From assembly GCA_036936605.1 (NCBI GenBank), contig JAUPFV010000001.1, positions 152,305,187 to 152,369,186 on the forward strand: a DNA stretch of 64,000 bases, written 5' to 3'. This document shows, one piece after another, positions 1-11,530 of the stretch (position 1 is the first letter of the stretch; the number at the start of each line of letters is the position of its first letter). The notes beneath the pieces are model-generated. The model was not told the origin of the DNA. It was given only the letters and a program-made list of their open reading frames with translations, and did not search any database. This stretch comes from Limnanthes douglasii subsp. nivea (taxonomy: Eukaryota; Streptophyta; Magnoliopsida; Brassicales; Limnanthaceae). The position numbers and the translations under genes were made by a program.

Positions 1-1700
1 TCTTATGTAAATCACAATACAGAAGAAATAATTTTTATGCAAGATGAATGTGATCAGTTGCGGGCAGAGATTGAAGATTCGAAAGCCCAAAGGTAGGCTG
101 AAAAAGAGCTAAATGAGAAGAATCCATAAAGATGTCCCGGTTCCGATGAGGCAGATAACAACTACAAAAAATACGAAAGTGATTAGTCCCCAAAAGCTCG
201 TAAAGGAACGAAAAAGTAACATCGGAAAAAAAAATTATCGAATGCATCAGATTATGTTGGAAATTTAACCACATAATCAGATTCTTATATCTTTTCTTCC
301 TCCTCAAGTAGTGATCACGACCATAAAAATAAGAAAGAAATATTAATTAAAAAACATTCTAAGAAAAGATCAAGTAAAGGAGATTCAAAAGGACTCAAAA
401 GGGAAAAAATTTGATAGAAAGAAGAAAATAAAAAGGAAAGGTTATCAAGGAAAAGTGAAAGGGTTGACAGACCACAGCATTTATCATCTGCTAAGTGATC
501 AGTTCATTGTCCAGTCAGAATCGGGTATCTTTGCCATTCCCGATGAGGATCATATGTTTAGCCAATGGCATAATTGGAGGCAGTCACCTTTGTCTTCAAA
601 AATAAATCTTGACATCTACTAAGGCATTTTGATAGCTCAAAAATGGAGAAATATGATGGAAGTCAAGATCGTGATAATCACCTCGAACAGTATAAAAATT
701 TATGATGATTTTTAATGACGATGATAAGTTGTTGTGTATGGCCTTTTTGCAGACTTTCAAAGGAACTGCCTTGAAATGGTATGATAGATTGCCACAAGGG
801 TCCATAAAAAACTTTGACATGTTTTGGATGGAGTTCCGAAGGCAGTTTGTATGGATTAAAGAGCTCAAAGGAAACAATGACACCATAATTCATTGCGCAC
901 AAGAACCAGCTGATTCTTTAAAGAATTACATCAGCCGTTTTATGAATACGAAGGATGGACTGGCTGATTGGAGCAAGTAGATATTGTTTCTCTAAGATAA
1001 GGCTTAATTCCAAGAGATTTGGTTTATTTAGTTACTCGGAAGAAAGCGATGACTTGGGGAGGATTATTGAACCATGTCAGAAAGCAAATCATAGTGGAGG
1101 AAACGAAGAGGTAAAGATTACCATGTCAGAATAAAGTTATTCCCGTAGCTTCTATCCGACAAGCCAATAGTCAATCTCAAGTTAGGTTAACCATTGTCCT
1201 AAGGAATCCGGACAAGGTTCGCATTGTCCTAGACAGAGTCAGTCAAATCAGAGCCAACAATCTAGACCAATGGGAAATCAATGGGTTCAACCTGAATGGT
1301 TTGCGGAATTATTTAAAAATGTAGCCATCACTTATAATAGAACAAAGAATGTTGTGCAATTCCAAAGGCCATTGCCAATTCAATTTCCTAGGGAAAATCA
1401 AAACACACGCTTTTTTAGGTATCCTAATGATGTGGGCCATGATACCAAAGATTGCATTACCTTTAAGCAAGAGGTGTTAACCTTGATTGAAAGTGGAAAA
1501 TTTGTTAAAAACAAGCAGGTAACAGGAAAACTAACACCCATACTCAGCCTAGCACAAGTACAACCCAGGTTACATCACCAAATGCTCAAAGACAAAGTAT
1601 GGAAACATCTAAACAAGAAAATGCGATGGAAATTGTGGAATGATTTGATGTGGATTCAGAGTACTTAGACCATGATCCAGATCAGAATCAAGTTGGTATG
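1..1700 (+). pseudogene. Element A gag remnant
   Basis: Gag is the capsid/nucleocapsid polyprotein of the retrotransposon. The N-terminal coiled-coil trace (DECDQLRAEIEDSK, near 43-85) and the motif SGIFAIPDED...NWRQSPLSSK (near 520-600) match elements B and C. An open stretch at 702-980 holds the capsid core (DDDDKLLC-like, ALKWYDRLPQG, FDMFWMEFRRQF). A further stretch at 1270-1668 holds the CCHC-like region (FFRYPNDVGHDTKDC), in which the first Cys of the family pattern C-x-Y-H is replaced. Many stops and frameshifts separate the pieces. Confidence 0.85.
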
Positions 1701-1859
1701 ATAACAGAAGGAACAACAAAACTATCCAACCCATGCCGATACTTCTAATCATTAACTATTTTGGGGGGTGATACTATAACTGCGTTATCTAGTTGCTCCA
1801 GGAAAAGACATGTGAAAAATTTGACGACTCAGTTAGAATGTAAATGTATATAATTTTTA

Positions 1860-2420
1860 TCATAACCTTACTTATTTCATTGTGTTTGAAGAGGATGACC
1901 AAAGGGAAATTGTTAGCCCTCACGAAGATGTTATGGTGATTATGAGCATCTATTGAAGGCAATAAAATACGAAGAATCTTAATTGACACGTGCAGTTTGG
2001 AAAATATTTTATTTTTATCTGCCTATAAAAAATGAAAAATTCTTCAGTTATTCAACGTTCAAATAGAAACATAGTGGGTTTTATGGGAAACTCTCTGAGG
2101 TAATTAGGGAATTTGCAGGTGAGGCCTTGCTATGAGAAGTGTCATTCAAGAAATTGGTAATGGTTTTATTTGCAGTAGTTGATTGTCCAACATCTTATAA
2201 TATGATACTTTGTAGATCTTGGTATCTATAATACATACAATAGCATGAAAAAGTCACCAATTTATGAAATATGTTGTTGGAAGTCAAGTAAGAATGGTCA
2301 GAAGAAGCCAAAATATGGCAAGGGAATGTTATGTCACTATTATCACTCCAAAATCATTGGAAATGGTGGGAACTGGAAAATAAATGCAATTAATAGAGAC
2401 TTCTGCAGAATCGAATGAGA
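1860..2420 (+). pseudogene. Element A protease remnant
   Basis: This is the aspartic protease region of pol. The active-site segment reads RRILIDTCS at about 1970-1996, where B and C read DTGSS. The conserved glycine after Asp-Thr is therefore cysteine, which should inactivate the enzyme. Downstream, IVGFMGNS and a diverged counterpart of the C-element LGRSWLSRMH region (LCRSWYL-like, frameshifted) can be followed. Stops and frameshifts are frequent. Confidence 0.7.
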
Positions 2421-4380
2421 TAGATGATCAAAGGGAAGCTCACAATGTTGTTATCCCAATAGAATAGGTTGAAGTTTATCTTATGGCAGAAGGGAAAAAC
2501 GTCAGGGTTGTATCTAAATTATCATTATAATTGAAGGAAAAGTTATTGTTTTTTTATCCAAGAATTTACATGTGTTTTGTTTGGTGCAATGAGGATGTAA
2601 CTGGAGGACCAGCAAGTGCTATCAACCACAAACTGTTTGTAAGATCCGATGCGGGTCTGGTGGTGCGAAGAAATATATATTTTTCTAAATAAAAATAAAA
2701 AGTTATAGTATAAAAAATGGTTAGTTAACCAAGGTATGGCATAGTATCATCTTTGGATTCCCAATCCGGTCCTTGTCAAAAAGGAAAATGGCAAATGACG
2801 TATGTGTATTTATTTTAAAGATCTTAAGAAAGCTTGTCCCAATAATCCTTTTCTATTTCCCTGGATAGATCAGCTGGTACATTTCATATATGGGAATAAG
2901 TTATTGTCCTTCATAGATGCTTTCTCAGGGTATAATCAGATACAGATGAATCGGAACGATCGGGATCACACTACATTGGTCACTATTATCGGGATTCATT
3001 ATTACAAAGTAATGCCTTTTGAGTTGAAGAATACTGGAGCTACTTATCAATGATTGGTTAATAAAGAATTTGCCAACCAAATTGGAAGAAATGTAGAAGT
3101 TTATATTGATGACATGTTGTTTGAAATCCCCAGAGAAAAGGATCACATCTCCGACCTCCACGAAAATTTGTCTAACTTGGAAGCCATCAACTTGAAATTA
3201 AATCCTGAAAATGTACTTTCTTTGTTTGATCCGGCAAATTTTTGGGTTACATCATAAGTGAGAAACGGATCAAAGATGATCCAGACAAATTGAAAGCTCT
3301 GTTGGTCATGGATCCGCCTCGAACTACTAAAGAATTTCATATATTGACTGGGAAATTAACAGCATTAAACGGGTTTATTTCAAGGTCATCGGATAAGTGT
3401 GCCCCGTTTTACTAAGTCTTGAGAAATGCAAAAAAACATCAATTGGTCCCCATATTGTGATAAAGAATTCATCGAAATTAAGTAAAACCTATCTTCACCT
3501 AAAACTTTATTCAAAACTATTTTTGGAGAAAGACTTTATATGTACCTAGCAGTGTCAGATTACACTGTGATTGCAGTATTAGTACGAGAAGTTGATCATT
3601 ATTCATGCCCTGTTTACTATATTAGTAAGATTTTGTTAGAAGCTGAGAAAAGATATTTAAAGTTAGAAAAACTAGCTTTAGCATTGGTAATAGCGGCAAA
3701 AAAATGAGGCCATATTTTCAAGCGCACTTCATCACAGTTCGAACCTCTTTTCTTCTAAAGAATGTGTTACAAAAATCAGATTTATCTGGTCGAATGGCTA
3801 AGTGGTAAATTTAGCTCGGGATTATAATATTGACTTTGCACCTCAAACTACAATCAAAGCTCAAGATGTGGTTGATTTTCTTGTTTAGTTTCACTCCAAA
3901 AGACCTCATGAGGAAGCTCGAGCCAGTAAACCTGAGAAGGAATTGATGGTTCAGACTAATTGTGGATCTAGTACAATGAGATATGGTACTGAGATTTGCC
4001 TAATTTCCCCCTTTGGGATTCAATGTCCCAAAAAAATACGCTTTAGTTTTAGAGAATCTAACAATGAATCAGAATATGAGACAGTGATAGCATGGTTAAG
4101 ATTAACTTAGATATATGCTACAAAAGGATCCGATCAGTGAATGATTCACAATTAGTCATTCATCAAGCACATGGACAATCTGAAACCAAAAAAAGATCAT
4201 TTGGTGAAATACTTAAAGGTGTTAAAATAAATATCGACCAATTGTAAACATGTTAATTATGAACATGTGCCAAGATCGGAAAATTCAATGGCTGATTCTC
4301 TAGCCACTATAACCTACTCTGAAGCATACTCTTAGATAATTGTACACGAATGTCCTTTCATAGTCACGAGTCTTGAAATG
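2420..4380 (+). pseudogene. Element A reverse transcriptase / RNase H remnant
   Basis: RT fragments are readable at 2802-3053 (RMCIYFKDLKKACP, SFIDAFSGYNQIQ) and 3054-3257 (VEVYIDDML). A TGA at 3051-3053 separates them. The YIDD catalytic motif is still present. The RNase H segment follows at about 3490-4350 (NNESEYETVIA). Its first acidic motif, TDGGS in element B, reads TNCGS here, so a catalytic Asp is lost. Several other stops break the frame, and no functional enzyme is expected. Confidence 0.85.
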
Positions 4381-5640
4381 GAGGATGATATGGAAGAGAA
4401 CTTTCAGGTATCTGCCATAGTTTCTCAGGATTTGAGGTACAATATCCAAGAGTTTATCACTAACAGAGCTTTACCTGAAGATAAAGCTTCTGCCAAAAAG
4501 CTAAAATTCAAAGCACATTGATTTTTGGTTTTAAGAGGGGTTCTTCATAAAAAAAATCATTCAGCACACCTTTGTTGCTTTACCTTAGATTTGACGAATC
4601 CTGAACTGTTCTATGAGAGCTACATGACGGAAAGGATCAGCGCATTGTGGCTATAAGGCTTTGACTAGAAGGGTCTTATTGGCAAGGTACTATTGGCCTT
4701 CTATTATGGCATATTCTAAAGACTTTGTTAGGCGATGTGACCCTTGTCAAAAGATATGGAAATGCAATCTATGTGTCGGCAGTTCACGTGGAGTATGTGC
4801 CTAAAGCGGTACATTTTGACAAATGAGAACTTGATTTAATCGGATCAATTCGATGGCTTAAAGGGGTTGTCACACTATCATTTTGGCAATCGATTACTTT
4901 TCCATGTGGGTAGAAGCTGCACCAATATCCGGGACGATGTCCAAATCAATGATAAAATTTATTATTTTTAACATATGTTGTAGGTTTGGTATTTCCAGAT
5001 GTATCACTACAGATAATGGTCTTCAATTCGACAACAATGACATGGAAGTATTTTTTGCATCAAGAGGAATTCATCATTGTTTGTCTTATCATTTTCATCC
5101 TCAATCCAATGGGCAAGTTGAGGTAGCAAATCGAACAATTTTAATATGCATGGAGAAGAACTTGGAGGGAGCAGCCGGGAAATGGCTAAATTATCTACAA
5201 AAAGTACTTTGGGCCTACCGAACTACTCCCCCATAGAGCTACTCAAGAGTCTTCATCCGCTTTAATTATTAGAATGGATGCAATCACACCGATAGAAGCT
5301 ACTCTTTATTCTTTTAGTATTCAAAATTATTTAGAAGATAATAATGAGGTTTCATTAAAGGCATAGTTGGATCTAATTAAGGAAAGATGAATAAAATCTT
5401 ATTTGAGAATCGTTCACTACGAATGCTTGATGAGAAGTAGGTACACATCTAAAATCTGAAAGAGAGACTTCGAAGTAGGAAATACAGTTTTAAGAAAATT
5501 GTTTCTATATACTAGAGAAAAGAAGTTTGGGAAACTGGCTCTTCACTAGGAAGGACCATTCACTATGTATGAAAAGATTAAGCAAGGAACGTACAGGCTA
5601 CCTTTGAATGGATTACCTTCAAATGGGTTGGCTAGATTAT
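4380..5640 (+). pseudogene. Element A integrase remnant
   Basis: The zinc-binding region (CDPCQK near 4738) is followed by an open stretch at 4883-5236 with the catalytic core. It contains AIDYFSMWVEA, TTDNG and NGQVE, with 35 residues between the second Asp and the Glu, the DD35E spacing. All three catalytic residues are present, unlike element B. A C-terminal trace, FEVGNTVLRK...LPLNG, runs to about 5615. Frameshifts before 4883 and stops after 5236 break it. Confidence 0.85.
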
Positions 5641-5960
5641 TCAATTGCCTTCGAATGTATTAACCTCGAATGGCTTGGTTAGATTACATTTCATTACCTT
5701 CGAATGGATTATCTTTGAATGGCTTGGCCATATTATTCAAATTCCTTCGAATGGATAGTCTTCGAATGGTTTTGTTGGGCTAAGTTAAGTTGCCTTCGAA
5801 TGGATTACCTTAAAATAGCTTGGTTACGTTAAGTTAAATTTCCTTCAAATGGATTACCTTTGAATGTTTTGCTTAATCCCAATTATATTATGTTTATAAC
5901 ACCTTTGAATGACCCGTTTATTTGAAGTTTTAATTACCTTTGAATAAAGCATATTTAATC
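5597..5960 (+). repeat. 49-bp tandem repeat array at the 3' end of element A pol
   Basis: The phrase CCTTCGAATGGATTACCTTT and variants recur. Two adjacent units are each 49 bp by count (about 5771-5868). About five to six diverged units run from just inside the end of pol to about 5960, the last ones mostly reduced to the TACCTTTGAATG core. Tandem arrays between pol and the 3' LTR are known for Retand and Ogre elements. Element B has no such array at the equivalent site. Confidence 0.8.
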
Positions 5961-6052
5961 ATGGTCGGATTTAATAAGGATATATGATGCCATAAAATTA
6001 CTTTTGAATAACACAAGGGCTAAAAAAAATCTGATAAAAGAGTTGCAAACTT

Positions 6053-6069
6053 CCTTGGCTAGGCCAAGG
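6053..6069. repeat. Palindrome CCTTGG-N5-CCAAGG in element A
   Basis: CCTTGGCTAGGCCAAGG forms a 6-bp stem with a 5-nt centre. It lies between the end of pol and the convergent antisense ORF. Element B has two versions at the equivalent place (17136-17151 and 17209-17224). Confidence 0.75.
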
Positions 6070-6089
6070 ACTCTCACAAACTTATCTGA

Positions 6090-8120
6090 TCAATAAAAAA
6101 CACACACGATAAAATTCTTTGTACACATTAAAGGCTTGCAAAAAAACAAATATAAATATATGTTGACCTTAGGGCTCGTTCCCATTGGTCTTTCATTATT
6201 ATTTCTCTTCTGGATTCTCGCTATCAGAATCCTCTTCATTGGAGTCATATTCTTCTGAATCATCAGAAATATTATACTTGTCACCTAAAGTGTGGTTGTG
6301 ATAAGGATCCATATCATCTGGCACGTGTCTTCATAGGTCCTTAAGAGATAATTTGAGGAAATTTTAATGGAATAACAACACCATATCCAATTTACTTGAT
6401 TAATCGCTCTCTTGTATAGAATTTATCACGTTTTCAGCATATGCATCCTCAACACCGGCTACCTCTTGAGCAGTATTTTCCTTGAGAAAAGTGATTTCAT
6501 CTTAGTTACGTTTAAGGAGATCTTCAAACTTTTTCTTCTTATCGGACATGTGTTGAATGGTAGACTAGTCCTCAGTTTGCTGATTTTGTAATAAAGTGAT
6601 TTCCTTGGTGATAAGGAAATGGAAGTTCAAGGACTAAAATGTAAACAATAAAATGTTAAGTAACAGATGGTAAAGTTAGATGAGGAGTTAAGAATATGTA
6701 TTTTTATTAAGAACTAGGAGTGTAATTTACCCTTTTATGTAACTACTTTCAGTTGTAAGCTAAGTCTTTGCGCCTCTATATAAAGGCCAAAGCTGAACTA
6801 ATAAAGGGGTTGGATTTCTGAGTTAGATTACTTGCATTATCTCATTCTCTCTCTCCAAAATATATTTCTCTATCTAAAACACTCCTTTTCTTGTTTACTA
6901 AAGCAACTTTTAATAATTAAACTCACCACACGGTCGGATTTTGTTTGAACCAACTCCTCATTGATTGTTTTCATTTCCTCACTCAGAATTTCAACCTTAC
7001 GTTTTTATGCATCAACAAAATTCTTTAGCTTTTGATTCTCATCCTGAAGAAGACCGGTGTTTTTATCCTGATCCCTCACTTGTCTCTTCAACTCAATAAT
7101 TGCCCTTATATAGCCCAAAACAGCATACCCCAATTCATCATTCTCCTTAAACACTTCAAAGTAAACCTCGTCATATATCACATCTTTTTCACGGCTAGTG
7201 GACTCAAAGAAAGCATGCTCAAAGTATTTGAAATTAAAGTTCTTTAAGTACTCCATTTGATCACCACTTCCTAAAACTGCCCTATAATCTGTAAGAAGCA
7301 TTGGAGAAGGAGGATCGGATTCTGCAGTTGCTTGAAAAGGAGGAGGATCAGATTCTGCATTTATTTGAAGAAGAATCTCTATGGGAGTGGTTGAATGAGA
7401 AACTTCTTATCGAAGAATAATCTTTGAACCATGCATAATTTTCTTCTTCTTCTTTTCTATCTTGTCGCTACCTTTTTTACTCATATTTTGTCCCTTTTTA
7501 TTCTTAGCAACAGGAGATTCTGATGGCATTTTAGCCTTTCCAAAAGTAACTGTAACAGCCTCCAACAAAGTTGCATCAAAAATTAACTAAGTCTTCTAAG
7601 GCTCATCGGCTACTACAAGATCATCTACCACATTATATTCATTAGCCATATTAAAATAGTAAAAGGGTATATAACCATTACGACACAAACCACCAGCAGC
7701 ATGTGGTTGTTCCATAGGAATCAGAATTTTGGACAGCCTAGAAGCTATGATTCTATCTAACAATGTAAACCGGGCATTAAGGCTTAATTAACTTAGACAT
7801 AATTTCACCAAATGAAAATATTTTACTCTCTTTGGATATAGGGGAAACCAAAGACCCAGTTGAGTGCGTCGATATAAACTACCAATTCTCGAGCTCTATT
7901 ATCCATCAGATTATCTCTAGGCTGGGGTAGCCTAATTTTGATTGATTCAAGGAATCTTTATTTTTTCTAATCCCTGCCAGCTCGAATTTGTGAAAATAAA
8001 CATACAATATTTTCTGGAAGGCCAAGAGGTACTTGACACTCTCCTTGGTAAAGTTGGGCCCAACTCGCCCAATAAGGGACTTGGGAAGATGTTTAGATTC
8101 GGGTCGCGATGAACTTCTTT
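6090..8120 (-). pseudogene. Element A antisense ORF remnant (coiled-coil protein)
   Basis: Read on the minus strand, the pieces align in order with the antisense ORF of element B. VGPNFTKESVKYLL (about 8070) matches VGPCFHKVNVKYML. ELVVYIDALNWVFGFP (about 7880) matches EIVIYTEMFNWGLRFP. YIPFYYFNMANEYNVVDDL (about 7675) matches HIPFYHYNMGDNFKVVDDL. A Lys-rich linker and a long coiled coil follow (open at 7301-7005: VLGYIRAIIELKRQVRDQD). The coiled coil resumes at about 6615-6410 after an inserted segment. Stops and frameshifts are scattered through it. The function of this protein family is unknown. Confidence 0.75.
6621..6924 (+). mobile_element. LTR-like insertion (solo LTR candidate) in the element A antisense ORF
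   Basis: About 300 bp interrupts the coiled coil at a place where element B is continuous. It holds a TATA-like box CTATATAAAGGCC (near 6775), an AATAAAGG signal about 25 bp later and a CT-rich stretch, the layout expected of an LTR promoter and polyadenylation region. I could not find TG...CA ends with a clean target duplication, so the boundaries are approximate. An intron is an alternative, because the minus-strand edges read GTGTG/GTGAGT and CACCAAG/GAAATC. Confidence 0.4.
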
Positions 8121-8706
8121 GATTATGAAATATAAAACCCCCAAATTGAAATCAAATTAGTGTTTTGTAATTTCTCAAAATCAAACATGTACATAAACAT
8201 ATAATAACATATACATATTTACGTGCCCTCGATCGCACGAACTAAGCTTCAAACATGCAATTTTAAATTCTTTTATCAACTAATCATGCATAGGTCTCAA
8301 AGTTAAAAATCAAAACAAGAAGGTTTTTCTTCTAAAGTGAATCAATTTAAAAATGAGATTCTTTGTAGCTTTAATTTTACAGTTTTCATTCCTACACAAA
8401 TAGGAATCACAGTCAACTTAGATATCAATTGTTAGAACATACTTAAAACTTAAGGATATACATACCTTTGATTAAATTCTACGAAATTAATTCATTTCAT
8501 GTAGATATAATTATAGAAAGAGATTAAAGAACTTATGAACCATAATTTATTTTGCTTATTTGGAGGGTATGTATGAGAGGTCTTGAGGGTTCTGATTTGA
8601 GAATATTTAATATACAAACGATTGATTTTCTAACAATTTATGAGGAGCACACAAAATCAATCCTTACAAAAGTGGGAATGAATTATTCTATAAGAATTTG
8701 TCAGAG

Positions 8707-8736
8707 TATATATATATATATATATAGAGAGAGAGC
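8707..8736. repeat. Compound (TA)n-(GA)n microsatellite
   Basis: A run of about nine TA dinucleotides is followed by GAGAGAGAG. Confidence 0.9.
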
Positions 8737-9048
8737 GCAAAAGTGACAAATATGTCACGTACTTAATTAGGGTTTAGGTGAGAATGTAATTCTTTTAATT
8801 TCATAATAGCTCATAAATTATCTCTCTTGATCGATTTATCTTATCTCATTGAATTATTTTCTAAATCACTATTTTATCTTTCTATTCTTGCAGCATTCGT
8901 GATTGACTCAACGCGGTTAAAGATCATAATTTTTATTAGGCTTATAGAGCCTAATACTAAATTATTCGGCTAAAGGATCCTCCCTCTAGGTATACACTAC
9001 CACAACCGATGTCCACCCATTATTAATTCCACCATGAGATTAAATAAA

Positions 9049-9050
9049 AA

Positions 9051-9087
<37 letters not shown>
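9049..9087. repeat. (TTA)n microsatellite
   Basis: About twelve consecutive ATT/TTA triplets. A much shorter (TTA) run is at about 9839-9855. Confidence 0.95.
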
Positions 9088-10849
9088 TGTAAGTCAAGTA
9101 TTCTAATTGATTACTTATCACTTAATTTAGCTTAAAATAATAGGCTTGAATACCATAAATTACACATGATTAGACATTTCAATTAACGATTTTCTTACAT
9201 AAAGTGGATTAGTTAGAATTAAAATATGCATCATTTACAATATTAAGCTTTTATCATAGAAATTGTATAAAGAAATGACACAGATCACGGTTATATAAAT
9301 GCAGCTAGGCATGAATTAGCATGTCGAGGTACATCCTTGATATGTTCAAAGTTGAGCGGATAATATGAAAGCATATAATAAATATAATGAAGACTATCGA
9401 GAATACTTTGAATATGAGGTCAATGTGAGAAAAAGAAAGGACTTGAAGACTACATTCTCGTAATATACTTAAAGATTTACAGTCTTTAAGTCGCAATTAG
9501 CCTTTCAACTCAAGAAGCAGAGGAAGTCTTAATAATAATTGAGTAATTGGATACTGATATGAAAATATAGGTATTTATAAATTAAATACAAGGGTGTATC
9601 TAGTTTGTATTATGAGTAAATATAACCTAAAAAATAATATATAATAGGTCTTTTTATCTATGACTAGTTGAGATTTAATATAAGTAGAAGCGCACCCAAA
9701 GAGAAATGAACATTCTATGACTTATGACCCAAATATTATTTTTTAACTTTTTTATTATAAAACCCTACATTTATCTTTAAAATGATAAACACTTTTCTTT
9801 GGTTTATTTTGACGAGAATCTCTCTTTATCTGTTCTCTATTATTATTATTATTAAAAATAAAACTAAATCAAAATCATACAATAATTTTGAAAAAAAAAA
9901 TCTTTATAGTATTTCACAATTAATCTTTTACTTTTCAAATTGAACTAGAAGAAAGCATGCAATTTTTTTAAAACTAAATTGTTTTTGGTTCAAACATAAA
10001 TCGATCCAAGCATCCCACGGTTGTTCTCAAAGTTCTTATTTTTTGGAAATACTTTTGGATAACAATGCTAATGGCAACGTTCATTGTGAAACATTAACAT
10101 TTGTAGTTGGGTGATTGCACATCTTTTAGAGTGCTTGTTTTAAGACTCTCTAAAAGATTCTGTAAATCATGATAGCATAATACAAAATATTATGATATTA
10201 TTTTTTATATGAGCACATATTGTTTGTTATGAGAATTATTATTTATTTACAATTTTAATCTTCTTTATAGGACATTTCTGACGAAAAATATATCGTTTAA
10301 AAAAGTATATGTAAATAATATTTTGAATGTTGTAGATTATAAAGTAACAAATAATTTGATTTCCAAATTAAGAGGTAACAATTGATGGGTTCGTAGTTAT
10401 TTATTTTGATACGATGTCGATAACATATCCAATTTGCAGTTTTGGTTATCATAATAAGAAAATTCTGACCTATTCATAGAATCCCTGACAATCTCCAAAA
10501 TTATGTTAGCATCAAATCTTTTTTTATCCAATGGATCTCCTCTTTTTCTGTTCTTTTAATTTGCATTACTCCTCCTTTTTTGTATCTTATACTTTGATAT
10601 ACATTTTCATTCTTACTAATAAGTCTCATATACAACTTACCGGAAATTTTATCAAATCTTCCAACAAACTACTATCACGTGAAAACCCTCTTTTAAATGA
10701 TGTTAATGCCACATTCTAGCTACAACCTTCAAATAAACTCATTTCTTTAATTAACTTTTGAATATAATTATTTCAAGATTCTTTAATATTTTAGAATAAA
10801 GTCATGATATGACATATTTTATATTTTAATGCTTTATAAGCAATAAATT

Positions 10850-11530
10850 GGTGTCAAAACGAAGTACACAAACCTCAAAAAATATCGTTGGATGCCAGCG
10901 GTAAAGTAGTAAACCAAACCAATATTATTATTTTGAAGGTCATTAGAAAATCTCGACAAAGTAAAATATCATCTGGATTAAATCCCAACATAATATTTTG
11001 AAATTGCTCAAGATGATGTTCCAGGGTTTTTGTACCATCATATTGGATCAAAATTCTTTGTTATTTTTTTCTTCTAGAATCTCTCGTATTAATGGAGACT
11101 CAACTAAAGTATGCATGACTAATTTTGGTCTTATGTTATTTTTCAACCTATCTTCCAATATTTTATCCTTTCCTTTATCCTTATTCTCGTTTGATAACAC
11201 TTTATTACTTGATTCAAAAACAATTATTTCACTTTCCCTTTCCTTAAAAACAAATTCTTTTTTTAATAAATTCAATTTACATTGCTTTGAACTTAACTTG
11301 TTTAATTGTAATTGTAGAGTTCGAGCAACGAAATTGGCCTATCATCTTCCAGATATATCAGTAAATGGTGGACATTCTTAATATCTGTCGACGTACCTTG
11401 TTGCGGCATTACTATTATTATTGGACTTGCCACCTCATTTACTAACCTTTCTTGGATAATATTTTCTTCTTGATATATTTTTTTTGTTACCGTTGCTACT
11501 GGTATAGTTGTTGGATTCCCTTGATCGTTG
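10850..11530 (-). pseudogene. Ty3/gypsy gag fragment (separate element)
   Basis: On the minus strand at 11275-11048 an open stretch ends with VESPLIREILEEKN. After a stop, the next frame gives YDGTKTLEHHLEQFQNIML and DILLCRDFLMTF (about 11035-10900). This is the gag capsid region seen in elements A-C (YDGSTDPDNHLEQFKNFMM, KLLCRAFSQSF), but it is too diverged to belong to them. Upstream sequence is charged and low-complexity. It is an isolated fragment without pol or LTRs. Confidence 0.7.

Larger units (their letters stand above)
1..8130 (+). mobile_element. Element A: degenerate Ty3/gypsy (Tat/Retand-type) retrotransposon, 5' end outside window
   Basis: Traces of gag, protease, reverse transcriptase, RNase H and integrase follow in that order on the + strand (1-5640). 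They are followed by a 49-bp tandem array (5597-5960), a palindrome (6053-6069) and a broken coiled-coil ORF in antisense (about 8120-6090). That order matches element B at 13339-23625, and the peptides align with B and C throughout. An extra antisense ORF and a tandem-repeat 3' region are known traits of the Tat/Retand lineage. Every domain carries stops or frameshifts, so the copy is dead. The 5' LTR lies left of the window and I found no 3' LTR. It is clearly older than B. Confidence 0.85.
8131..10840. other. AT-rich non-coding stretch, nothing recognised
   Basis: No open frame in this stretch gives a recognisable protein. It holds two microsatellites (listed separately) and AT-rich unique sequence. 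The 3' LTR of element A would be expected near its left end but I did not find one. Confidence 0.5.

Noticed and set aside
6621..6924. Intron of the element A antisense ORF
   Set aside because: Element B has no intron at this place and the segment has LTR-like signals; kept only as an alternative.
10998..11381. 127-residue + ORF
   Set aside because: It is the complement of the minus-strand gag fragment; its Ser/Leu/Phe-rich composition mirrors that coding strand.
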